A DNA stretch of 64,000 nucleotides, from positions 196,001-260,000 of the forward strand of contig NZ_OY782498.1 of assembly GCF_963677845.1 (NCBI RefSeq). The letters are read 5' to 3'. Source of the stretch: an uncultured Pseudodesulfovibrio sp. GTDB taxonomy: Bacteria; Desulfobacterota; Desulfovibrionia; Desulfovibrionales; Desulfovibrionaceae. A program made the position numbers and the translations under genes. The notes under the pieces were generated by a model, which was not told the DNA's origin, did not search any database, and was given only the letters and a program-made list of their open reading frames with translations. This document shows, piece after piece, positions 18,079 to 26,242 of the stretch (position 1 is its first letter; the number at the start of each line of letters is the position of its first letter).

Positions 18079-21000
18079 GTGTCTGCAATCACTCTTAAAG
18101 GTGTCGTCTTTGACTTGGACGGGGTTATCACCCGGACTGCACGAATTCATGGCGAGGCGTGGGAAACTGCATTCAATGAGTTTTTGAAGCATAACGCCGA
18201 GCAAACCAATATTCCTTTTGAGCCGTTTGATCGGACAGGGGATTATCATAATTATGTTGATGGAAAACCCCGATTTGAGGGGGTGCTGAGTTTTCTCAAG
18301 TCCCGTAACATTCGGTTAGCTCCCGGGACTCCTGAAGATTCGCCGAGCCTGGATTCTGTGTGCGGAATCGGTAACCGAAAGAACGAGCTGTTTCAAAAAA
18401 TCCTTAAGGATCAGGGGCCGGAAGTTTTTCAAACGTCTGTCGACCTTATCGAGAATCTCAAGCAACAAGGTGTTCGGGTAGGGCTTGCCACATCCAGTCG
18501 AAATGGCAAGCTTGTGCTTGGGTTGGCTGGTTTGGAAGATGTTTTTGAAACGGTTGTGGATGGTGTGGTTTCGGCAGATGAAGGCCTGAAAGGTAAGCCT
18601 GAACCGGATATTTTTGTCACTGCCGCCCAAAATATGGGGCTGCATCCGGGTGAATGCGTGGTGGTAGAAGATGCCATTTCCGGTGTGCAGGCTGGATGCA
18701 AAGGGAATTTTGGCATGACGCTTGGGGTAGCCCGGAATGTTCAGGGTGAGATGCTCAAACGGTTTGGTGCCGACTGGGTCGTTTCAGACCTTGGTGAGAT
18801 CACCGTGGACGATCTCATGGATTGGTTCGAAAGTGGCATGGCTACTGATGAATGGTATCTCAGTTATCATGGTTTTGATCCGGGTGACGAAAAGTTGCGT
18901 GAGACTCTGACTGCCGTGGGTAACGGTTACCTCGGAACCCGTGGAGCCTATGAGTGTGAGTGTTCGTCCTATTATTTCTATCCAGGTACATATATTTCCG
19001 GTGTGTTCAACAAGACGCCAAGCGAAGTTCAGGGCCGCGAAATTTGGAACAATGATTTCGTTAATTGTCCAAATTGGTTGCCCGTATCCTTTAAAATCGG
19101 TTCCGGAGAATTTGTCAGCCCGTTGTCGATGGAGATTTTGAGTTACGCGCACCGGCTGAACATGCGTGAAGGGGTCATGGAACGGCATCTGGTGGTGAAA
19201 GATCAGGTGGGACGTATCTCCCGTATTTCCTCGCGGCGAGTGGCTTCCATGGCTGATCCGCATTTGCTGGCATTGAAGTTTGACTTTACGCCACTCAACT
19301 ATTCGGCAAAAGCCACGGTTCGTTGCTCTTTGGATGGCAATGTGAAAAACGACGGCGTGGCTCGATATTCCAGCCTCAACACCCTCCACTTAAATCGTGT
19401 GGGTGGTGGTAAGGCCGGTGACGGTATCTTCCTGCATACAGAGACCTCTCACTCGCGATACCAAATTGTTATGGCGGCCAAGTCGCGGGTCATGGAAGAT
19501 GGCAAACCGTTGGATGTCCGTAAGGATGTTCTTCAGGATCGGTCAAAAATATCCGAGGAGATGCAAGTTTTCGTCCATGAAAATCACAGGTATTCCTTGG
19601 AAAAATTTGTGTATGTACGAACTTCACTTGACCGTGAGCCGGGTAATCTCAAGGAGATGTGCCTTGACGGATTGAAGGGAGCCAAGACTTTTAAAGGTGT
19701 TTTTGGTCCTCATGCCAAGAGTTGGAAGGCTTTGTGGCAGAAAGCAGATATACGCGTAACCGGCGATCGGTTTGTTCAGCGAGTGCTCAGGCTGCACATT
19801 TTCCATCTTTTGGTCACCGCCAGCCCACATAACGTCAATCGTGACGCGGGTATGCCTGCCCGGGGGCTGCACGGTGAAGCTTATCGAGGTCATATCTTTT
19901 GGGATGAAGTGTATATTCAACCATTTTATGATGCGAATTTCCCGGAGATATCCAAGGCACTTCTTTTGTATCGCTACAACCGACTGGATGCGGCCCGTGA
20001 ATACGCCAAGGAAAACGGATATGTCGGTGCGATGTACCCATGGCAGACCGCAGACGATGGTTCCGAGGAAACGCAGGAAGTTCATTACAATCCAGAATCC
20101 AAGGACTGGGGACCAGACCTTTCGCGACGTCAGCGGCATGTTTCAATCGCTGTTTTCGTCAATACATGGCGATATGTTTCTTGTACGAGTGACAAGCGCT
20201 TTTTGACGGATTATGGCGCTGAAATGATGCTTGATATCGCTCGGTTCTGGGGCGGTATTGCTACTTTTGAAAAAAGTACAGGCAAGTATCATATAGAAGG
20301 GATCATGGGGCCTGATGAGTTCCATGAGGCCTTGCCCGGAAGTGATGAACCGGGTGTGCGTGACAATGCGTACACAAATATTATGGTCGTTTGGCTTTTG
20401 GAAAAATCACTTGAAATATTGGATCAACTGCCTTCCAAGGTGAGGGAGAAGATGGTTGCCAAGATTGGCTTGACTGACGAGGACATTGCCAAGTGGCAGG
20501 CCATGACCACACAACTCAATGTTATCATGACTGAGGATGGCATTATCAGCCAGTTTGATGGCTATATGGGGTTGGATGAGCTGGACTGGGAAGGGTATCG
20601 GAAACGCTTTTATTCCATCCATCGAATGGACCGCATTCTTAAGGCGGAGGGTGATAACCCGGATCATTACAAGGTTGCCAAGCAGGCTGATACGTTAATG
20701 ACGTGGTACATCCTTGAGCCTGAGGAAGTGGCGCGAATTCTTAATCAGCTTGGACACAAGGTGGACGACCCGCTTAAATTGCTCAAAGATAATTATGACT
20801 TTTATGAGCAACGTACGAGTCACGGTTCAACCTTGTCCAAAGTGGTGCACGCGGTTATTTCTCGGTATATCTATTCTAGTGAAATATCATGGGATTGGTT
20901 CATGGAGGCCATGGAAAGCGATATTCGTGATACTCAGGGTGGAACGACTATTGAGGGTGTGCATACTGGTGTAATGGCCGGAACTTTGGAAGTGTTGAAA

Positions 21001-21252
21001 CAGGATTTCGCCGGATTGAATATGTCGTGTTCTCCTATGCGGGTGGATCCTGAATTGCCTGCGCATTGGGGGGAAATGCGATTCAGTTTCATTTGGCAAT
21101 CCATTTGGTTTGATCTTGTGATTGAGCCGGATCGTGTGAATATGACCGCTTACCACAAGGGAGACAAGGTCGTTCCCGTGGAAATCTTTGGCAAACCGTA
21201 TAATCTCAAGCCTGGTATGACGGTGGAGGCCCGGCGGTCTCGTTCTGCATAA
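18079..21252 (+). CDS. beta-phosphoglucomutase / GH65 disaccharide phosphorylase fusion
   Basis: About 1057 residues. The GTG at 18079 is preferred because AAGGAG (18067-18072) lies six bases upstream; an in-frame TTG at 18064 would place that site inside the gene. Residues about 1-250 are a HAD beta-phosphoglucomutase (FDLDGVITRT motif I, ATSSRNGK motif II, VVVEDAISGVQAG motif IV). Residues about 265-1050 are a GH65 phosphorylase with the general-acid Glu in GPDEFHE and the HWDE-like core (HIFWDEVYIQPFY). Together they would convert trehalose, maltose or a related disaccharide plus phosphate to glucose plus beta-glucose-1-phosphate, then to glucose-6-phosphate. Which disaccharide is used is not decidable here. 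Confidence 0.9.
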   Translation: MSAITLKGVVFDLDGVITRTARIHGEAWETAFNEFLKHNAEQTNIPFEPFDRTGDYHNYVDGKPRFEGVLSFLKSRNIRLAPGTPEDSPSLDSVCGIGNRKNELFQKILKDQGPEVFQTSVDLIENLKQQGVRVGLATSSRNGKLVLGLAGLEDVFETVVDGVVSADEGLKGKPEPDIFVTAAQNMGLHPGECVVVEDAISGVQAGCKGNFGMTLGVARNVQGEMLKRFGADWVVSDLGEITVDDLMDWFESGMATDEWYLSYHGFDPGDEKLRETLTAVGNGYLGTRGAYECECSSYYFYPGTYISGVFNKTPSEVQGREIWNNDFVNCPNWLPVSFKIGSGEFVSPLSMEILSYAHRLNMREGVMERHLVVKDQVGRISRISSRRVASMADPHLLALKFDFTPLNYSAKATVRCSLDGNVKNDGVARYSSLNTLHLNRVGGGKAGDGIFLHTETSHSRYQIVMAAKSRVMEDGKPLDVRKDVLQDRSKISEEMQVFVHENHRYSLEKFVYVRTSLDREPGNLKEMCLDGLKGAKTFKGVFGPHAKSWKALWQKADIRVTGDRFVQRVLRLHIFHLLVTASPHNVNRDAGMPARGLHGEAYRGHIFWDEVYIQPFYDANFPEISKALLLYRYNRLDAAREYAKENGYVGAMYPWQTADDGSEETQEVHYNPESKDWGPDLSRRQRHVSIAVFVNTWRYVSCTSDKRFLTDYGAEMMLDIARFWGGIATFEKSTGKYHIEGIMGPDEFHEALPGSDEPGVRDNAYTNIMVVWLLEKSLEILDQLPSKVREKMVAKIGLTDEDIAKWQAMTTQLNVIMTEDGIISQFDGYMGLDELDWEGYRKRFYSIHRMDRILKAEGDNPDHYKVAKQADTLMTWYILEPEEVARILNQLGHKVDDPLKLLKDNYDFYEQRTSHGSTLSKVVHAVISRYIYSSEISWDWFMEAMESDIRDTQGGTTIEGVHTGVMAGTLEVLKQDFAGLNMSCSPMRVDPELPAHWGEMRFSFIWQSIWFDLVIEPDRVNMTAYHKGDKVVPVEIFGKPYNLKPGMTVEARRSRSA

Positions 21253-21264
21253 TACGGATTTTAG

Positions 21265-21294
21265 GAAACCCGCTGTTGAGCGGGTTTCTTTTTT
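21265..21294 (+). terminator. terminator of the disaccharide operon
   Basis: GAAACCCGCT-GTTG-AGCGGGTTTC followed by TTTTTT, 13 bases after the GH65 fusion stop. Confidence 0.93.
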
Positions 21295-21409
21295 GTGATG
21301 TGGTTTTTTATGGATGACACATGAATAAGCTTGCATCCTGAAGGGAAGGAAGGTACTGAGTCGCCTCGCCGAAGTAAAATTTCGGCAATTCTTTTTTTCA
21401 GGAGTTTCC

Positions 21410-22507
21410 ATGTCACTCAGTATCGGTATCGTCGGCCTGCCCAATGTCGGCAAATCTACCCTGTTCAACGCACTCACCAAAGCACAGAATGCTGAAAGCG
21501 CAAACTACGCTTTTTGTACCATCGAACCGAACAAGGCCGTGGTGCCGGTCCCGGACAGCCGCCTTGATGTTTTATCCGATTTGGTCAAGCCGCAACGAGT
21601 CCAGAGTTCTACTGTGGATTTCGTAGATATCGCTGGTTTGGTGGCTGGTGCCAGTAAGGGCGAGGGTCTTGGGAATAAATTTCTTGGCAACATTCGTGAG
21701 ACACAGGCCATTTTGCATGTGGTTCGGTGTTTTGATGATGACGATGTCATCCATGTCGCCAATTCAGTTGACCCACTGCGTGATATAGACGTCATTGAAA
21801 CCGAGCTGATTCTGGCCGACGTTCAGGTCTTGGAAAGTAGGCTAGAGCGCATGGAAAAACAACTCAAGGGTGACAAAACATTGGCCCCGAAGATTGAGGT
21901 TGCCAAAAAGTTGTTGGCCCATATGGACGAAGGGCAACCTGTCAGTACTTTTGATAGCGAAAGCAAGGCTTTGGAAGAGTTGTTGGTGGAGCTTCGGTTG
22001 ATCACAGCCAAGAACGTCATTTATTGTGCTAATGTAGATGAAGAAGGCGTTGTCGAGGATAATGATTATGTGAAGGCTGTCCGTGCATTATCTGAAGAGC
22101 GTGGCGCCGAATTTGTCAAGATTTCTGCTCGGATGGAAGAGGAATTGGTTGGCCTTGAAGATGAGGATTATCAAGAGTTTCTTGAGTCCTATGGCATTGA
22201 AGAATCCGGCCTGCACCAGATCATTCGTACAGGTTTTCATTCACTTGGGTTGATCAGTTATTTTACAGCTGGCGTGAAGGAAGTCCGTGCCTGGACCATT
22301 CATGAGGGCGATAAAGCGCCTCAGGCTGCAGGTGTCATTCATACCGATTTTGAGCGTGGATTTATCCGAGCCGAAATTGCTAGCTACGATCATTTTGTGG
22401 AGTACGGCTCCGAGTCAAAATGCCGCAGTGAAGGCGTGTTACGCGTTGAAGGTAAAGATTACGTGATGAAGGACGGGGACGTGACGCATTTTTTGTTTAA
22501 CGTTTAG
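21410..22507 (+). CDS. ychF: ribosome-binding ATPase YchF
   Basis: 365 residues, the standard length. Obg-related P-loop protein that hydrolyses ATP and binds 70S ribosomes; linked to oxidative-stress responses. Walker A GLPNVGKST near residue 8, DIAGLVAGASKGEGLGN as the G3 region, the NVDE-type element (CANVDEEG) that replaces NKxD, and the C-terminal TGS-like domain (FFTAGVKEVRAW... GDKAPQAAGVIHTDFERGFIRAE). Start preceded by AGGAG; flanked by terminators on both sides, so it is a single transcription unit. Confidence 0.97.
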   Translation: MSLSIGIVGLPNVGKSTLFNALTKAQNAESANYAFCTIEPNKAVVPVPDSRLDVLSDLVKPQRVQSSTVDFVDIAGLVAGASKGEGLGNKFLGNIRETQAILHVVRCFDDDDVIHVANSVDPLRDIDVIETELILADVQVLESRLERMEKQLKGDKTLAPKIEVAKKLLAHMDEGQPVSTFDSESKALEELLVELRLITAKNVIYCANVDEEGVVEDNDYVKAVRALSEERGAEFVKISARMEEELVGLEDEDYQEFLESYGIEESGLHQIIRTGFHSLGLISYFTAGVKEVRAWTIHEGDKAPQAAGVIHTDFERGFIRAEIASYDHFVEYGSESKCRSEGVLRVEGKDYVMKDGDVTHFLFNV

Positions 22508-22550
22508 CATTACCTTGCTTGTTATTATTACAGCAATTCTTCAATAATTG

Positions 22551-22579
22551 AGACCTCGTCGGAAACGGCGAGGTCTTTT
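22551..22579 (+). terminator. ychF terminator
   Basis: AGACCTCG...CGAGGTCT with an inner TC/GG region and TTTTG after it. Confidence 0.9.
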
Positions 22580-22667
22580 GTTTGTGAAAGTGATAGCTAT
22601 TCTAATAGTATAATCGTCATGATTTTGTTAAAAATTAGCAAAGATTGTACTTCGGGGGAGGGTGGCG

Positions 22668-23450
22668 ATGAAGGTTCTGTTTGTTCGGATTGTTTTTTTT
22701 GTGTGTTTGATGTGTCCTTCAGCATATGGTGGAGGGAGCCTCGTGTTTGGTGTGGAAGATCGTGACTGGGCAGGGCATTATCAATGGGCCAACGGAGAAT
22801 TGACTGGTATTGATGCCGACGTGCTTCGTACGGTTGCGAATCGGTTGGGGTATTCTATTGTTTTCATGCCCCTGCCGTGGCCACGGGTTATGCTTATGGC
22901 AAAAGAAAAGTCGATTGACGGGGTTCTCGATTTGGCTCCAACAGCACAACGAAAAAAGTTTCTTTCCTATGCCAGCACACCTATTTCCATGGAGTCGACA
23001 GTGTTTTGGGTGAAAAAAGGAAGTTCTTTTCACTATTCCGGTGCATTTGATTCATCCATGAGAATCGGGTTGATGCATGGTTCTGATTGGAGCGATAGGT
23101 TTGCTCGTGAAGGCATGCCTACTGTAGATGTCTTTTATTCCTACCAAGCTGTTTTTAACAGTTTGATTGCCGGTAGAATTGAGGCGTTTGGAGGACACCT
23201 TGCTCCGACTCGGGATCAAGCTCGTAGGTTGGGTTTTGAGGATAAAATAGAACCTTCTGAGCCTATACTCCATGGTTTGTCTTACTTCATTGCCTTTACA
23301 CAGAAAGGAGATCACATTCGGCTGGCTAAGACGTTTTCTGATGCTTTGAAAGTCTTTTACAAGAGTGCTGAATATGATCGTTTGTTAGAGCAATACGGTG
23401 GTGTTGATATTCGTCGTTGGCTGAAGTCAGAAGAAGGAAAAGTCCGATAA
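22668..23450 (+). CDS. periplasmic transporter-type substrate-binding protein (SBP_bac_3), first of a tandem pair
   Basis: 260 residues with signal peptide (about residues 1-22). Extracellular solute-binding family 3 fold, typical of amino-acid ABC receptors: LTGIDADVLRTVANRLGYSIVFMPLPWPRVM at about 40-70, and a second-lobe motif RIGLMHGSDWSDRFA. The ATG at 22668 is preferred over GTG at 22662 because of the GGGGGAGGG site. It overlaps the next gene by one base and the two share an almost identical WAGHY.W.NGELTGIDAD block, so they arose by tandem duplication. No permease is encoded nearby. Confidence 0.85.
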   Translation: MKVLFVRIVFFVCLMCPSAYGGGSLVFGVEDRDWAGHYQWANGELTGIDADVLRTVANRLGYSIVFMPLPWPRVMLMAKEKSIDGVLDLAPTAQRKKFLSYASTPISMESTVFWVKKGSSFHYSGAFDSSMRIGLMHGSDWSDRFAREGMPTVDVFYSYQAVFNSLIAGRIEAFGGHLAPTRDQARRLGFEDKIEPSEPILHGLSYFIAFTQKGDHIRLAKTFSDALKVFYKSAEYDRLLEQYGGVDIRRWLKSEEGKVR

Positions 23451-24226
23451 TGATGCGATTGGCGTATGTTGTCTTTTTTCTGGTATTGATGGCAGGCTCT
23501 GTTTGTGCAGGGCAGGTACTTGTTATCAGCGTGGAAAACAAAGATTGGGCCGGACATTATCGGTGGGTTAATGGTGAGTTAACAGGGATTGATGCTGACA
23601 TCTTTCGTCGTGTGGCAAGTGATCTTGGATATGTCGTAGAGTTTACGCCGTTTCCCTGGAAACGCGCAACCCAGATGGCTGAAGATGTGTTGACGGATGG
23701 TGTCTTTGACTTGGCATCAACAACCCGGCGGGAATGTGTTTTGCATTTTGTGGATACGCCATTGAGTCAGGAAACAATTGTTTTTTGGGTCAAAAGCGGC
23801 AGTGATTTTTCCTATCAGGGGCGGTTTCCAAAGTCGTTACGGTTTGGAATTATGCACGGTGAGGATTGGAGTCGATGGTTTGAAGAAAGTGGTACGCCTA
23901 TAGTAACCCCTTTTACTTCATTTAGGGCGGCATTTAGCAGTCTTGCAGCTGGCCGGATTGATGTTTTTGCCAATTATCTTACTTCAACCCGTGAATTGGT
24001 TAATCAGTTTGGCTTTGAAGAAGAAATCGTTCCCTCTTTACCAATTATTCCCAATTATTATTACGTAGCTTTGAGTCGGAAGCCTGGGTATGAGGCTTTG
24101 GCAGAAAAGTTGTCCAAGGCGTTGGCAAAGTTTTTTGACAGTCCGGCATATGTAGATCTGCTAAAAAGTTACGGGGTGAAGAATCCTGCCAATGCGTTTC
24201 ATCCTTCAAAAAGTATCAATAATTGA
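23450..24226 (+). CDS. periplasmic transporter-type substrate-binding protein (SBP_bac_3), second of a tandem pair
   Basis: 258 residues, beginning at one of two adjacent ATGs (23450 or 23453); the first overlaps the TAA of the upstream gene, so translation is likely coupled. Signal peptide about residues 1-20. It aligns end to end with the upstream gene (WAGHYRWVNGELTGIDAD, LASTTRRECVLHFVDTPLS, FGIMHGEDWSRWFEE). Divergence across the pair suggests different ligands or roles. As with its partner, transport partners are not encoded here. Confidence 0.85.
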   Translation: MMRLAYVVFFLVLMAGSVCAGQVLVISVENKDWAGHYRWVNGELTGIDADIFRRVASDLGYVVEFTPFPWKRATQMAEDVLTDGVFDLASTTRRECVLHFVDTPLSQETIVFWVKSGSDFSYQGRFPKSLRFGIMHGEDWSRWFEESGTPIVTPFTSFRAAFSSLAAGRIDVFANYLTSTRELVNQFGFEEEIVPSLPIIPNYYYVALSRKPGYEALAEKLSKALAKFFDSPAYVDLLKSYGVKNPANAFHPSKSINN

Positions 24227-24241
24227 TTTGAAGACAGAGAA

Positions 24242-24274
24242 AAAGCCCGCATTGGTTAAACAATGCGGGCTTTG
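24242..24274 (+). terminator. terminator between binding-protein pair and convergent aldolase
   Basis: Thirteen-base perfect stem AAAGCCCGCATTG / CAATGCGGGCTTT with a GTTAAA loop; A run before and T run after suggest use on both strands. Confidence 0.93.
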
Positions 24275-24295
24275 TATCGTGATGCTTTGATACGT

Positions 24296-25561
24296 TTAGT
24301 CGTCGAAGTCGCCTTCAGGCCCCTTATCGGTGTCGATCTCGGCAGCCATTGCCTTGATCTTATCCTCAGTCCATTCAGCGGGATCTTCAAACTGTTCGAC
24401 TTTGGGCCCGAGATCATATGAACCGGCCTCAAGGATCAGGTCGTACGCAATGGGTGCGGTGTCTTGTGCGTTGAAAACATTGACCAGAAGGTCGTAGACG
24501 AAGCCTTCCACATTGTCTGCCATGCGTTGACGGATTGCCTGATTCTGTCCCTGCCAACGGCGTTCGAAGACGAGGTTAAGTTTCTTGTAGTTGCCGCCTG
24601 ATATGCCGTTTTCATCAGCGTACGCGACCATTTCATCCCACAATGCATCGTCTACGCCTGTGCCGGCCACTTTGGCAAAGTGGTCGCCGTCCATGATGGC
24701 ATTACCGAATTCGTTGACCTTGACTCCCCATCCGATCATCTGAAGAGCTGTGGCTACGTTGGCTTTGGTAGTCGCTGTCTGTGCTGCGATTTCGCGCAGA
24801 CGGGCAGAGTCATTGCCGGAAGTGCCGTGCTGTGCACCGGAAGTGCCATACGGTTTGAGCGTGTCATGGATTTCAGCGGTCAGATCAACTTGAATACCTT
24901 CGCCTGATGCTTCAATGCCGTGGGTGGTGCCATTGTTAAGAGCGATCCAATCAGGGCAGAGGTTGTGGGCGTTGAGACCTTGGCACAAGAACTTGGCTTC
25001 TACCGGGCTGGACAGACCAAATTCACCTTTGATTTCACCAATCTCTGTTTCGTAACCGGCCCATGTCGGGATGGCTGGTGCAACGGCGAGGTTGGCAAGA
25101 AGATTGAGGTCATCTGTCATGTGAGAGGCGTCGATAGCGATGGAGGTGACACCCGCGTCAAAAACCGACGGAATTTCTGCTTTGGCCTCGGCCACGCCAT
25201 CCCATGATTTGATGAAATAATGATCTGCATGCACGGCCACCGGGACGGTAATGCCGAGCTTGTTACACAGATAATCGACCCTGCGAGCGATGTTCCACAG
25301 GGTAGTAGGACAATAGGTGGCTTCGGAACGTGCAATTTCAATGATGATGGCAGCGTTGGCTCGCTGGGCTGCTTTGAGAGCGCCTTCGATGATGAAGATG
25401 TTGCGACCGTTTGCTGCGATGGTCATGGCGCCGCCTTTGGCAGTCATGGCACGGTCAATAACCTTGCCGCTGACAAGCAGTGCTTGGGAACCTGGAAAAT
25501 TTTGGACGACGTTCGGCGGACGACCGACGGCGAGTGCTTTTTTGAAAGTATCCTGGGACAT
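24296..25561 (-). CDS. class II fructose-bisphosphate aldolase family protein
   Basis: About 421 residues. Class II (zinc-dependent) aldolase barrel: VPVAVHADHYF carries the zinc/base His, followed by GVTSIAIDASHM, a GEIKGE segment, NNGTTHG and YGTSGAQHGTSG phosphate/zinc motifs. It probably interconverts fructose-1,6-bisphosphate with DHAP and G3P in glycolysis/gluconeogenesis. It is longer than E. coli FbaA (359) because of an extended C-terminus with acidic tail. The start at 25561 is chosen for the AAGGAGGAAGGGC immediately upstream; an ORF extending to 25591 would swallow that site. Confidence 0.85.
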   Translation of the reverse strand: MSQDTFKKALAVGRPPNVVQNFPGSQALLVSGKVIDRAMTAKGGAMTIAANGRNIFIIEGALKAAQRANAAIIIEIARSEATYCPTTLWNIARRVDYLCNKLGITVPVAVHADHYFIKSWDGVAEAKAEIPSVFDAGVTSIAIDASHMTDDLNLLANLAVAPAIPTWAGYETEIGEIKGEFGLSSPVEAKFLCQGLNAHNLCPDWIALNNGTTHGIEASGEGIQVDLTAEIHDTLKPYGTSGAQHGTSGNDSARLREIAAQTATTKANVATALQMIGWGVKVNEFGNAIMDGDHFAKVAGTGVDDALWDEMVAYADENGISGGNYKKLNLVFERRWQGQNQAIRQRMADNVEGFVYDLLVNVFNAQDTAPIAYDLILEAGSYDLGPKVEQFEDPAEWTEDKIKAMAAEIDTDKGPEGDFDD

Positions 25562-25720
25562 GCCCTTCCTCCTTGGATCGTTTGTGTGCAACAGACAGTA
25601 GAAACCAAACGTTTCATAAAGTCAAAATGAAACGGCAAGTTGTGAACTGGGAATGCCCATGCCGAAGCCCCGGGATGCATGAGGCTTCCCGGGACGTTCG
25701 ACGTGTGGCTTGGTGGGTGG

Positions 25721-26026
25721 CTACATGGTAGCTTCCCGACCGCGCATGAGGTTTGTTGACCGGGGCTTGCCCGTTTTCACGCCTTCAACAGGCATGAGGG
25801 TGTAACCCATTTCCCGAGCCATGAACTCAATGATGGCAACGTTGCGTGTTACCTTCACGATTTCGAACATGGTTTCGGCGCCCAATTTGGCGTGTGTGTC
25901 AAACGGATTGAGCTCTCGAAGCAGTGTCGAATACGGCTTCTTGATGACTCGGGACACTTCCTTGGCCGGGATGCGTCCCTCCAGGACCATGTCCTGCATT
26001 TTCTTGGTCAGATTCTTCTCAAACAT
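25721..26026 (-). CDS. phage CII-like / YdaS-type regulatory protein, chromosomal paralogue 1
   Basis: 101 residues, compact helical DNA-binding-like protein: AKEVSRVIKKPYSTLLRELNPFDTHAKLGAETMFEIV. It matches the CII-like (PF06892-type) pattern of phage-derived regulators that recur as single chromosomal genes in Desulfovibrio relatives; this is from pattern memory. It is a clear paralogue of the gene at 33022 (shared KPYSTL.RE.NPFD and AKLGAET). A GGGGGG-rich ribosome site precedes the ATG. Monocistronic, without neighbouring phage genes. Targets unknown. Confidence 0.65.
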   Translation of the reverse strand: MFEKNLTKKMQDMVLEGRIPAKEVSRVIKKPYSTLLRELNPFDTHAKLGAETMFEIVKVTRNVAIIEFMAREMGYTLMPVEGVKTGKPRSTNLMRGREATM

Positions 26027-26175
26027 GCTTTACCCCCCACATGTTGGATTTTTCTGCCTTGTGGTGAAAGTTACTCCCTTTTTCACTTTTGTGCCAACGA
26101 AAAGTAAAAAAAAGGGAAAGTTTTTTCATTAATGGAGAAAAAAGAGAACCTTTGTGCTGAAACTGCAATAAGTTA

Positions 26176-26212
26176 CCCCTCATTCCTCTATATAGCATAG
26201 GAGAATGAGGGG
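26176..26212 (-). terminator. terminator downstream of the PP2C gene
   Basis: Ten-base perfect stem CCCCTCATTC / GAATGAGGGG with a 17-base loop, between the PP2C stop and the CII-like gene. Confidence 0.7.
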
Positions 26213-26242
26213 TTTAGATGTTTTAATCGTGTAATTAGGGTT

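Noticed and set aside
26076..26096. Sigma-54-like TGGCAC on the minus strand upstream of the CII-like gene at 25721
   Set aside because: The GC expected at -12 is AA, so the second half of the promoter is missing.
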